A stretch of 64,000 nucleotides of DNA from positions 62,001 through 126,000 of the forward strand of contig SXUI01000051.1 in the NCBI GenBank assembly GCA_005790605.1, given 5' to 3'. Each line of letters begins with the position of its first letter. The stretch's first letter is position 1. The notes under the pieces are model-generated. The model was not told where the DNA came from. It searched no databases and was given only the letters and a program-made list of their open reading frames with translations. The position numbers and the translations under genes are program-made. This document shows, piece after piece, positions 51,657 to 59,336 of this stretch. The stretch is from Planctomycetia bacterium. Its GTDB lineage: Bacteria; Planctomycetota; Phycisphaerae; Phycisphaerales; SM1A02.

Positions 51657-52649
51657 ATGCGCTTGCTCTCTTCATCGCAGACCCGCTTTGGCCTCGCTTG
51701 GCATGTTTCCGTGTTGTTCGGTTCCATCGTTGCGATCGCTGATTTCGCGGTCGCGCAGACGCCGCCAACCCAAGCGCAGCCAACGGAATCGACCCCACAG
51801 GCGCCAAAACCAGCGGCCTCCGCGGATCTTGGCGGATATCGGCTGGCACTCCTTCGGGAAGGAGCCTCGCTTGTGCACGCAATGGGTGAAATCACCCAAG
51901 ACCCGGATGAGCGCAACTGGGTGTTTCGCGCGCGGCTCGGGACGCTCAATAGCGCGGCGACTGGCGAGTCGGCTTCGCTGCGTCGAGAACTCTTGCTGAT
52001 GCCGTCACCAGTGCTCGAGGACATGCTTCGTGTCCAACACCTCTCTCCTGTGCCGGTTGAGTTCGAGGTGACTGGGAAGGTCTTCATTTATCGAGGACGC
52101 AACTGGCTGCTTCCGGAACTCGCGCCGCCGATTATGCGTTTCGATGCAGCACCGAGTGCTGCGACAGCCCCAAGTGAACCAGCGAACGCGATCACTCCGA
52201 CTCCCAATGGGAAGTCAAGCGTGGTACTGAGCGACGATCCGGATGACGCGGCTGTGCAGGATCTTGAGCGACGGCTTGAGTCTCGCATCGGTAGCGTGCC
52301 AGGCGTTGGAAGGCGAGATGACCCGCGGCGCGTCGAACCGGTCACCACAGTCGACACGAGGGATGACGCTGCGAACACGCGAGTCAGTGATGATCCTCGA
52401 CTGCATGCCAGGCGCGGTCAACTCACGAGAGACCCGTCCACTGGTGCGTGGCGATTTCTCCCGCAGCAGGCACGCAATGCGCATGATGATCTCGCGCTCG
52501 AGTTGCTCCCATGCCTGATGCTTGAACGGCTTGAGCGCAGCGCGCGAGAAACTGATGGTGTGTACGAGATTGTGCTGAGCGGGAATGTTCTTCTTTTCGA
52601 GGGGCGCCGCTATCTCTTGCCGAGTTGGTATCAGCGCGCGCGGAATTGA
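51657..52649 (+). CDS. Exported protein with a duplicated domain, function unknown
   Basis: About 330 aa from ATG 51657, with a signal peptide ending near AVAQ. Two similar segments are present. The first (about 55-165) has GEITQDPDERNWVFRA, a run LLMPSPVLEDMLR and GKVFIYRGRNWLLP. The second (about 245-330) has GQLTRDPSTGAWRFLP, LELLPCLMLERLER and GNVLLFEGRRYLLP. An acidic/Arg-rich linker joins them. An internal duplication is clear, but no known family is evident. It is probably periplasmic. Confidence 0.8.
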   Translation: MRLLSSSQTRFGLAWHVSVLFGSIVAIADFAVAQTPPTQAQPTESTPQAPKPAASADLGGYRLALLREGASLVHAMGEITQDPDERNWVFRARLGTLNSAATGESASLRRELLLMPSPVLEDMLRVQHLSPVPVEFEVTGKVFIYRGRNWLLPELAPPIMRFDAAPSAATAPSEPANAITPTPNGKSSVVLSDDPDDAAVQDLERRLESRIGSVPGVGRRDDPRRVEPVTTVDTRDDAANTRVSDDPRLHARRGQLTRDPSTGAWRFLPQQARNAHDDLALELLPCLMLERLERSARETDGVYEIVLSGNVLLFEGRRYLLPSWYQRARN

Positions 52650-52755
52650 GTTCCCCTTCGCAGCCGAGTGCTGTACGCATCGAGATTTTGCAGGGAAACG
52701 CGTGTTCTCAATGCGAGGCGAGCGTGCGGAGCACTTACTCGCGCACAAGAAAACG

Positions 52756-52777
52756 CGAGCGGATTGAACTCCGCTCG
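52756..52777 (-). terminator. Terminator of the 21-residue-repeat protein gene
   Basis: CGAGCGGA and TCCGCTCG form an 8-bp stem with a 6-nt loop. On the minus strand it lies 53 nt after the stop codon and is followed by CGTTTTCTTG. Confidence 0.65.
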
Positions 52778-52829
52778 TGTCTATGGTTGTCTGAGTACCT
52801 TCAAGGCCTTCGCGTATCAGCCTAATCGA

Positions 52830-53501
52830 TCAACCGAAGCCCGGCGCACTCGGTGGGTCGACTGGATTGCCTGGAGGATTGCGCCCCGGACGATCACCAA
52901 ATCCCGGCGCACTCGGTGGGTCGACGGGATGTTCAGGATGATTGCGTCCTGGTCGGTCACCAAACCCAGGAGCACTCGGCGGCGCGATTGGGTTGCGTGG
53001 ATGATTGCGACCCGGATTCGATCCGAATCCCGGCGCACTCGGTGGCGCGATCGGCGACTCAGGATGATTGCGTCCTGGGTTCGACCCGAAACCTGGCGCA
53101 CGCGGCGGCGCGATTGGATTCGATGGGTGATTGCGACCTGGATTCGATCCAAACCCTGGTGCGCGAGGTGGCTCAACCGGCGTTGCAGGATGATTGCGTC
53201 CTGGTGCCGTTCCGAATCCTGGCGCGCGCGGCGCTTCGATTGGATTGGCTGGATGATTCCTTCCTGGTGTCGACTCGAAACCAGGCGGACGCGGCGCTTC
53301 GATCGGCGTACCCGGCGAACGCTTCGATGGCTTCGCTGCGGGACCGACTGGGCGATCACTCGGACTGAAGACCGGCGTCGGCGGAGTGTCGCTCGGATCT
53401 TGCATCGGAGAGGGCGCTGGAACATCTTGCGCCAGAACCGTGCACGCGACAGCGAGCGTAGCGAGGCTCGCGAGTGTTCGGGTTGTCGAAACTAGGTTCA
53501 T
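52830..53501 (-). CDS. Exported protein built of seven 21-residue Pro/Gly/Asn repeats
   Basis: 223 aa: a signal peptide (LASLATLAVACTVLAQ), a short Pro/Ser/Asp linker and then seven tandem units of the type PGRNHPxxPIxPPxAPGFG. The stop codon falls exactly at the end of the last unit. The units drift gradually from PRAPGFG to PSAPGFG, showing expansion by unequal duplication. The repeat should be extended and unstructured or polyproline-like, as in surface linker or adhesive proteins. An extended -10 (TGGCATAAT) and a purine-rich AAGGGA before the ATG support expression from this strand. The opposite-strand frames through the repeat are by-products. Confidence 0.8.
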   Translation of the reverse strand: MNLVSTTRTLASLATLAVACTVLAQDVPAPSPMQDPSDTPPTPVFSPSDRPVGPAAKPSKRSPGTPIEAPRPPGFESTPGRNHPANPIEAPRAPGFGTAPGRNHPATPVEPPRAPGFGSNPGRNHPSNPIAPPRAPGFGSNPGRNHPESPIAPPSAPGFGSNPGRNHPRNPIAPPSAPGFGDRPGRNHPEHPVDPPSAPGFGDRPGRNPPGNPVDPPSAPGFG

Positions 53502-53629
53502 GTGAGATCCCTTCGTCGATTCGTTCCGTGTGCATTATGCCAATGCAATCACCAATTCGACGAAATCCCCCCAAAGGGAGCGCGAAAATCTCGGAAAATC
53601 TCTGACGGCGAAACTTCGTGTGCGGTTGC

Positions 53630-54118
53630 TCAGGCAGTCGCAGTTGCGATTTCCCGCACTTTCGTCATTTTCGGCATCGCGCCGAGGGGTCGACCGGAGT
53701 GGCGATCGATCGGGGTCGACGCAGTTTTCTCAACGACTTCGATGCCCGAGATCACTTTTCCGAAGGCGGTGTACTGCTTGTCAAGATGCGTGCAGCCTTC
53801 GCGGCTGAGGCAGATGAAGAACTGACTGCCTGCTGAGTCCGGGTGCGCGGATCGCGCCATCGAGAGGACGCCCTTCTCGTGCTTGCGATCGTTGAACTCG
53901 GCCTTCACATTCCAGCCCGGTCCACCCGTGCCATCGCCACGGTTGCAACCACCTTGGATGACGAAGTTTGGAAGGATTCGATGGAACCCTGTCGTGTCGT
54001 AGAAATTTTGCGTCGCGAGCTTGATGAAATTCGCAGCGTGATTCGGCGCGACATCGTTCCAAAGTTCAACAACGATTGTGCCAGCGTCAGTTTCGATAGA
54101 GACCTGTGGGTATGCCAT
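53630..54118 (-). CDS. Cyclophilin-type peptidyl-prolyl isomerase
   Basis: 162 aa, a complete single-domain cyclophilin: FIKLATQNFYDTTGFHRI, FVIQGGCNRGDGTGGPG, FNDRKHEKGVLSMARS, SAGSQFFICL and YTAFGKVISGIEVV. Catalytic Arg and Phe/Gln positions are present (FHRI; SQFFI). There is no signal peptide, so it is cytoplasmic. TAGACT lies 10 nt before the ATG. It may also be reached by read-through from the M48 gene 40 bp upstream. Confidence 0.95.
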   Translation of the reverse strand: MAYPQVSIETDAGTIVVELWNDVAPNHAANFIKLATQNFYDTTGFHRILPNFVIQGGCNRGDGTGGPGWNVKAEFNDRKHEKGVLSMARSAHPDSAGSQFFICLSREGCTHLDKQYTAFGKVISGIEVVEKTASTPIDRHSGRPLGAMPKMTKVREIATATA

Positions 54119-54128
54119 AGTGGGGACT

Positions 54129-54134
54129 AGTCTA
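54129..54134 (-). promoter_or_regulatory. -10 element of the cyclophilin gene
   Basis: Minus-strand TAGACT, the same hexamer as before leuS, parA and the 9309 gene, lies 10 nt before the ATG. The leader would be at most a few nucleotides. Confidence 0.4.
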
Positions 54135-54158
54135 GGCGACCTCTAGAGGGGGTGGAAT

Positions 54159-56054
54159 TCAGGCTGCAATGAATTGGCGCGGGAGCGGGACATCGAGGGC
54201 GTCTGCCACCGCGCGCGTGAGGACGAATTCGTTGGTTGTGATCGTCCCATCATGCGCTGCGGCCATGGCGCAGGCTTCAAGCAGTCGTGCGCGGTCGGTG
54301 TTTGGAATCAACGCGAGCTGCGTGACGGCAGCGTCTAGTGCATCGAGCGTCCGCTCCGCAGTCGAGGGGAGGTCGCCACCCGCAATACCCACAGATCGGC
54401 ATGCTGCGGCATACGCCTCTTTCGATCCTCCACTCGCGTGACTCTCGAGCGCGATCAACCCAAGCACGAGCCTTGCGTCGCCTTCATGTTGCGCGAAGCT
54501 CGCGCGCGCGGATTGTCGCTTGCTCCCAAGGCGGCGTTCCACTTGTCGTTCGAGCGCTTTCGACAGCGCCCATTCATAGACATCCACCGCGCCGTCGGTT
54601 CGCATAGCCAACGCGACAGTCTCTCGAAACGCACGGTAGCCGCCAGGGCTGAGCGTGAGAAGCGATGGAGCTGCGAGGTCTACAAGTCCGATGCGCGCAG
54701 ATGCATCGAGCGCGCTCACCGCAGAGGCGACCGCCTGATATCTCGGAAACGCTTCATCATCGCGCTGCGAGACGATCGCATCGACTCCGTTCGCAACACT
54801 TCCGTGCCGCGCGATGGCGTAGATCACCGCGCGTGCGCCTTGTGGAGTCTTGAGGCTCGCACGGATCGCAGGGTCGATGTTGGCTTGCCACGCATGTGCG
54901 GCCTCGATGCTTGCTGGGTCGAGCGTTCCCGCGTGCGCGAATGCTGCTGAAAAGCCAATCGTCGCGGGCGCAGTCGCGCGTGGCGGCGGCGGGGGCGCGA
55001 CTCTCTCGCGCGCGGCCGAAGTGGTCGTCGGAGCATGATCGATCTTCTGTGCACCCATGGCTTCAATGCGCGAGATCCGTTCGTCGAGCGGCGGGTGCGT
55101 CGCAAACATCGTGGAAAGGCTTGAGCAGAAGAAGAAGTGATTGAGCTCGCTCGCTGCAGCTGCGGGAACTTCCGTCGTGTGTCCGTCTCGCAACTTGCGA
55201 AGCGCATTCGCGATGCCGTCTGGATTGCGCGTGTACTGCACTGCGGAAGCATCCGCGAGGAATTCTCGTTGACGGCTAATCGCGGCTTGGATGATGCGTC
55301 CGACCAAGACTCCAAGTGAGCCGATGATCCAGATGAGAAGTCCCGCAACGACAATCGCAATGCCTATCCCGCCGTCGCCCTTCTTTCCGCCACGGCTGCC
55401 ACGCATCAATTGCGGTCCGATGTAACGGAAAGTGAACCAACCGATCGTCCCCACGAGCATGATGCCCGCGATGGCCGCGGTGGTTCGCGCGTTGATCCGC
55501 GTGTCACCATGAAAGATGTGGCTGAATTCGTGTGCGATCACGCCTTGGAGTTCGTCGCGATTGAGCGACTCGATGAGCCCACGCGTGACGCCAATGACGC
55601 TGTGCGTGGGATCGGGACCCGCTGCGAACGCATTCATCCCCGGCGTGTCGATGACATACACAGGTGGGACGGGAAGACCGCTTGCTATCGCCATCTCCTC
55701 CACGATGTTGAGCACTTGTTGTTCGGCTGGCTTGCGCGAGTTTGGGTCAATCGCAACGCCGCCAAGCATCTGCGCGATGGCAGGACCCCCCGCAGAGAGT
55801 TGGGAGAGTTTGAAGAGCGTTCCGATGAGCACGAGAAGTGAAACGGCGCCCGCAACACCGAGAAAGAGCTGCGGGCTTCCGAAGCCTTCGCTCCATTGAA
55901 TCTGGCCCTCTTCCTTTGATCCAATCGAAATCGCGGTCGCGGCAACGATCCAAAAAGAGAGGATCGTGCCGAGCACGCCAAGAATAAAGAGCGCAACGAG
56001 TCGTCCGGTTTGCGAACGAGCGCGATCTTGATTTGAGAAGAAGTCATTAGCCAT
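54159..56054 (-). CDS. M48-family membrane metalloprotease (HtpX-like) with long C-terminal extension
   Basis: 631 aa. Two N-terminal helices (about 19-42 and 62-82), then the protease domain with HEFSH at 175-179 and the third ligand Glu265 in REFLADASA. Two more helices lie between them (about 195-210 and 232-257). After about residue 335 comes a helical C-terminal region of nearly 300 residues, not part of HtpX, resembling a TerB-like domain. Quality control of membrane proteins is the usual role of this family. It lies 21 bp after lemA, a pairing common in bacteria. Confidence 0.92.
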   Translation of the reverse strand: MANDFFSNQDRARSQTGRLVALFILGVLGTILSFWIVAATAISIGSKEEGQIQWSEGFGSPQLFLGVAGAVSLLVLIGTLFKLSQLSAGGPAIAQMLGGVAIDPNSRKPAEQQVLNIVEEMAIASGLPVPPVYVIDTPGMNAFAAGPDPTHSVIGVTRGLIESLNRDELQGVIAHEFSHIFHGDTRINARTTAAIAGIMLVGTIGWFTFRYIGPQLMRGSRGGKKGDGGIGIAIVVAGLLIWIIGSLGVLVGRIIQAAISRQREFLADASAVQYTRNPDGIANALRKLRDGHTTEVPAAAASELNHFFFCSSLSTMFATHPPLDERISRIEAMGAQKIDHAPTTTSAARERVAPPPPPRATAPATIGFSAAFAHAGTLDPASIEAAHAWQANIDPAIRASLKTPQGARAVIYAIARHGSVANGVDAIVSQRDDEAFPRYQAVASAVSALDASARIGLVDLAAPSLLTLSPGGYRAFRETVALAMRTDGAVDVYEWALSKALERQVERRLGSKRQSARASFAQHEGDARLVLGLIALESHASGGSKEAYAAACRSVGIAGGDLPSTAERTLDALDAAVTQLALIPNTDRARLLEACAMAAAHDGTITTNEFVLTRAVADALDVPLPRQFIAA

Positions 56055-56075
56055 TGCATCCCCTCCAGCAAGCGA

Positions 56076-56702
56076 TTAAGAGAGCTTCACGCTCGGCAAG
56101 GCGCGATCAGCCGCGTCCGCTTCAAACATACCCATCGTGGGCATGCCAAAGCACTTCGCAACGAGGCTTGATGGGAAGACGACGATGGACTCGTTCAGCC
56201 GCATCACACTGTCGTTGAATCCTTGACGCGCAAACGCGATCCGATTTTCCGTGCTCGAGAGTTCCTCTTGCAGCGCGAGCGCGTTCTGATTCGCTTTGAG
56301 TTCAGGATACGCCTCCATGAGGCCGAACAATCGCCCCATCGCGTGGTCAAGCGCGCCACTCGCTCCAGCGAGCGCAGACATCGCCCCGACACTTGTGGGC
56401 ACGCCACCAACAGCGGTGAGTGCGCTCGCTGCTTTCGCCCGCGCCTCAACCACAGCTTCGAGTGTGGAACGCTCGTGTGCCATGTACCCCTTCACAATCT
56501 CAACCAGATTGGGAATGAGATCGCAACGCCGTTTGAGTTGCACATCGATCTGGCTGAACGCATTTTGCGCGCGGACTTGTTGCTTACGAATGCAGTTGTA
56601 CACAGCAATGACCCACCAGATGGGGAGCAAGACAACCACTGCAATCCCACCAAGCAGAAAGATCGAACCCATTCCGTCGGCCAAGAGCGTTGAGGGCAAC
56701 AT
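56076..56702 (-). CDS. lemA: LemA-family protein
   Basis: 208 aa: one N-terminal helix (about 13-33), then the cytoplasm-exposed or extracellular helical bundle with the signature NAFSQIDVQLKRRCDLIPNL and EIVKGYMAHE. The family is of undefined biochemical role and often travels with M48 proteases or TPM-domain proteins. The start may be 56702 or ATG 56672 (MGSIFLLG). It follows the permease by 12 bp. Confidence 0.93.
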   Translation of the reverse strand: MLPSTLLADGMGSIFLLGGIAVVVLLPIWWVIAVYNCIRKQQVRAQNAFSQIDVQLKRRCDLIPNLVEIVKGYMAHERSTLEAVVEARAKAASALTAVGGVPTSVGAMSALAGASGALDHAMGRLFGLMEAYPELKANQNALALQEELSSTENRIAFARQGFNDSVMRLNESIVVFPSSLVAKCFGMPTMGMFEADAADRALPSVKLS

Positions 56703-56714
56703 GCGCGGAGTTTA

Positions 56715-58085
56715 TCACGCAGCGGTGCGTTGATTCGCGAGAAGCGGTCGGGCGATGAGGAGGAGGAGAACCGCGACAAGCGCCGCGCCGAGTGGTTCCC
56801 ACCCAGCTGCTTCAACACTCATGAACACGCTCCACGCCGTCACGCCGAGGTAGACCAGCGGAGGAATCGGAAAAAGCGGTACGCGAAATGGGCGCTCCGC
56901 ATGTGGCATCGTCCTGCGTAGCACGAGCACTGCGGCGACAGAGAGAGCGGAGAAGACGGCGATTAGCACCGTGAGTAGGTCGAGCAGTTCTTGCAGTGAT
57001 CCAAGCCCGAGCGAGAGCAGCGATCCGCCGGTGACGACGAGAAGTGCATTACGCGGGACGCCTCGAGCGGTTCGAGTCTCAAGCGCAGCGGGAACCTCAC
57101 CCGCATGCGCCATCGACTCGAGAATGCGCGCCCCCGCGATGAGGCCTGCGACATTCGTCGAGAAAAACAAGAGCGCGATGACCGCGCCCATACCGTTGCC
57201 GATCGCAGTTCCAAAGAGATGCCTCGCGGTCGTCGCGCCAATAGCCTGCATCGGGGTGCCATCCGCATCAAGCATCGCGCTTGGATCCATCACGCGCAGA
57301 TAGACGAGATTCACACCGATGTAGAGCGCGAACACAAGTCCCATCGCGAGAAGAATCGCACGCGGTACGGTTCGTCCGGGATCGCGCAGTTCGCCTGCGA
57401 TGTCAGCACCGGTCGACCAGCCGAGGTATGCGAAGGACACCGAGAGCGTGGCGAGCGCGACAGCGGGGCTGAACAGACTTGGAGTCACCGCAGTGTTCAC
57501 CGCGTTGCTTTCAATGCGCGTTTCCATCGGAACGAGCAAGCCCGCGACCACGAAGAGCAACACAAATCCGATCTTCACATACGCGAGCGCGGAATTCGCA
57601 AAGAATCCCGAGCGAACACTGAGTAACTGCGTGAGCAGTGCGAGCACGATCGAGACGGCTGCGATCGTGCCGTCGGGCAGATCTGCGGCAAAGAGATCAT
57701 CGATGTAACCCGCAAGAAAGAGTGCGACGAGCGCGGCAGAAAGAATGTATCCAGCGAGGATCGTCACCATCGCCACGAGGTAGCCGACCGTCGCACCAAA
57801 CGCGCGACGAGCAAACTCCACGCTGCCGCCGGAGCAGGGGATCATCGCGCCCAGCTCCGCGAAGCAGAGCGCCCCGGTGAGCGCGAGGACACCTCCAAAC
57901 ACCCATGCGGCGAGCACATTCGTGGGAGATTGGAGTTTCGCGCCGAACTGCCCAGTCAGCGAAAAAATGCCGCTGCCAACCATTGCAGCGATGATGACGC
58001 AAGCCGCGCTTGGCGCGCCGATGGTCCGGAGCAAAGCGGTTTTCTTGCCAGCGAAGTTGTCGTTCACTTGCCACCAATTCGGCAA
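56715..58085 (-). CDS. APC-family amino acid permease
   Basis: 456 aa with about 12 helices. The family's start of the first helix (AAMVGSGIFSLTGQFGAKLQ) and the conserved region GGSVEFARRAFGATVGYL are present. It is an importer or exchanger of an amino acid or related solute; the substrate cannot be told. The start overlaps the end of the carbonic anhydrase gene by 22 bp, which implies cotranscription and perhaps translational coupling. Confidence 0.92.
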   Translation of the reverse strand: MPNWWQVNDNFAGKKTALLRTIGAPSAACVIIAAMVGSGIFSLTGQFGAKLQSPTNVLAAWVFGGVLALTGALCFAELGAMIPCSGGSVEFARRAFGATVGYLVAMVTILAGYILSAALVALFLAGYIDDLFAADLPDGTIAAVSIVLALLTQLLSVRSGFFANSALAYVKIGFVLLFVVAGLLVPMETRIESNAVNTAVTPSLFSPAVALATLSVSFAYLGWSTGADIAGELRDPGRTVPRAILLAMGLVFALYIGVNLVYLRVMDPSAMLDADGTPMQAIGATTARHLFGTAIGNGMGAVIALLFFSTNVAGLIAGARILESMAHAGEVPAALETRTARGVPRNALLVVTGGSLLSLGLGSLQELLDLLTVLIAVFSALSVAAVLVLRRTMPHAERPFRVPLFPIPPLVYLGVTAWSVFMSVEAAGWEPLGAALVAVLLLLIARPLLANQRTAA

Positions 58086-58699
58086 GAGGGGTCGCGTGCG
58101 CGCAGTCCTTCAACAGTATGTGTCAAGTTGTGCAAGAGACCGTCCGCAACATCGTAAATGAGTCCGTGCACTCGAACCTCGCGGCGCCTTGTGATATCTG
58201 CCATGATCGGATTCTGCCGAAGATGCACAACTTGGACGGCAACATTGATCTCGCACAGTCGACGCGCTCGAGTCACTTCACAGGGTTGACTATCGAGTTC
58301 CTCGCGATAGAACTTTGAAATGTCGCGTACATGTCGCACCCAGTGCTCGACGAGCGACTGCGACGGATCATCACGCAGTCCTGCCGCGATGCCGCCACAT
58401 CCGTAGTGTCCGCACACGATGACTTCGCTGATCTCGAGCGTGTTCAGTGCGTAGTCGAGCACCGAGAGGCAGTTGAGGTCGCTGTGAACGACAAGGTTCG
58501 CGATGTTGCGATGCACGAACACTTCACCAGGCGGGAGGTCGACGATTTCGTTCGCGGGCACGCGGCTGTCGGAGCAGCCGATCCACAGGAATCGAGGGCG
58601 CTGCTGTTTGGCGAGGGCTGAAAAAAACCCAGGCTGAACGCGCTCCTTCTCGTTGCGCCACTTCACATTGTTTCGGAGGAGTTCCTCAATCGCGGTCAT
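58064..58699 (-). CDS. Beta-class carbonic anhydrase
   Basis: 211 aa. Zinc ligands Cys42 and Asp44 in GCSDSRVP, and His98 and Cys101 in CGHYGCGG, are all in place. VFVHRNIANLV and the C-terminal VHGLIYDVADGLL complete the family picture. It interconverts CO2 and bicarbonate in the cytoplasm. It is the first gene of the run carbonic anhydrase - permease - lemA - M48. TAGGGC lies 6 nt before the ATG, so a leaderless start is possible but weak. Confidence 0.95.
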   Translation of the reverse strand: MTAIEELLRNNVKWRNEKERVQPGFFSALAKQQRPRFLWIGCSDSRVPANEIVDLPPGEVFVHRNIANLVVHSDLNCLSVLDYALNTLEISEVIVCGHYGCGGIAAGLRDDPSQSLVEHWVRHVRDISKFYREELDSQPCEVTRARRLCEINVAVQVVHLRQNPIMADITRRREVRVHGLIYDVADGLLHNLTHTVEGLRARDPSCRIGGK

Positions 58700-58708
58700 G
58701 CGGTGGCC

Positions 58709-59119
58709 CTAGTTGTTGGACGAAAAGTCAAAGATCCGTGACGACTTCCACTTCGGCCGCCACTTCGCGACAAGTTCTTTGTGCGATGGGTCGTCGAGGT
58801 ACGCCTTGTATGCCTCGACAGTCGGAAACTGCACGAGGATGCCGAGGTCATAGTCGCCAGTGACATTCGTGCGACCGATGTCAAGTGGTGCCCCGCACTG
58901 GTATCCACAGACGCCAGCGATCTTCGGGAGTTTCTCGTTAGAGTCGGAGCGCATCGCCGCGAGATCAGCGTCATCGGCGAGCTCGACTAGGACAACATGT
59001 GTCACGCAGCCCTGTCCGCAGGGCGCGGGGCACTGCGCCCGAAATCGACAGGTACATGATGCGAGTGCGCAAGCGCTCACGAGAAGGAGACACAACGCAA
59101 CTGGATGAATGCGCTTCAT
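58709..59119 (-). CDS. Dabb-domain lipoprotein
   Basis: 136 aa from ATG 59119 (MKRIHPVALCLLLVSACALA), with a lipobox LASC. A Cys-rich linker follows (CTCRFRAQCPAPCGQGC), and then an A/B-barrel of the stress-responsive Dabb type: THVVLVELADDADLAAM, YDLGILVQFPTVEAYKAYL, DDPSHKELVAKW. It is membrane-anchored and probably dimeric. Its function is unknown; some Dabb proteins act on small aromatic substrates. The frame is open to 59200, but those residues are repeat-derived and the promoter spacing favours 59119. Confidence 0.85.
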   Translation of the reverse strand: MKRIHPVALCLLLVSACALASCTCRFRAQCPAPCGQGCVTHVVLVELADDADLAAMRSDSNEKLPKIAGVCGYQCGAPLDIGRTNVTGDYDLGILVQFPTVEAYKAYLDDPSHKELVAKWRPKWKSSRIFDFSSNN

Positions 59120-59126
59120 GAAACGC

Positions 59127-59132
59127 AGCGTA
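59127..59132 (-). promoter_or_regulatory. -10 element of a likely leaderless promoter (Dabb lipoprotein)
   Basis: Minus-strand TACGCT lies 7 nt before the ATG at 59119, the same as the CBM9-like and LOG genes. Confidence 0.5.
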
Positions 59133-59170
59133 TCGCCTCCTCGCGCATGTCTTGAGCGGTCGCGCATGTT

Positions 59171-59335
59171 TTGAGCGCTCGCGACTTGGAATCCGCTCAA
59201 AACAGCGGATTCCTCGCTCGCTTTCGCGTGCGCCGGGGCGAGTGCAAGTATCAGGTGCTGGGCCCTCGGCGCAATTCAGGGTCTTCCGTTCGCGCGCGAC
59301 CGGCGGACTGAGCCCGAACTCCGACCGTCGCCACG
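59171..59335 (+). repeat. Dispersed repeat, copy E (3' end truncated)
   Basis: It begins with TTGAGCGCTCGCGACTTGGA and has the first hairpin (ggaatccgct / agcggattcc, 59188-59213) with a loop that differs from copy A. The middle follows copy A less closely, and it stops in CTCCGACCGTCGCC, cut off at the porin stop codon. A tandem TCGCGCATGT-TTGAGCG precedes it. For the minus-strand porin gene it is again directly 3' of the stop codon. Confidence 0.75.
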
Positions 59336-59336
59336 A

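Noticed and set aside
52853-53368. CRISPR-like array of regular repeats
   Set aside because: The period is 63 bp with no unique spacers; the repeats are collinear 21-residue coding units of an exported protein on the minus strand.
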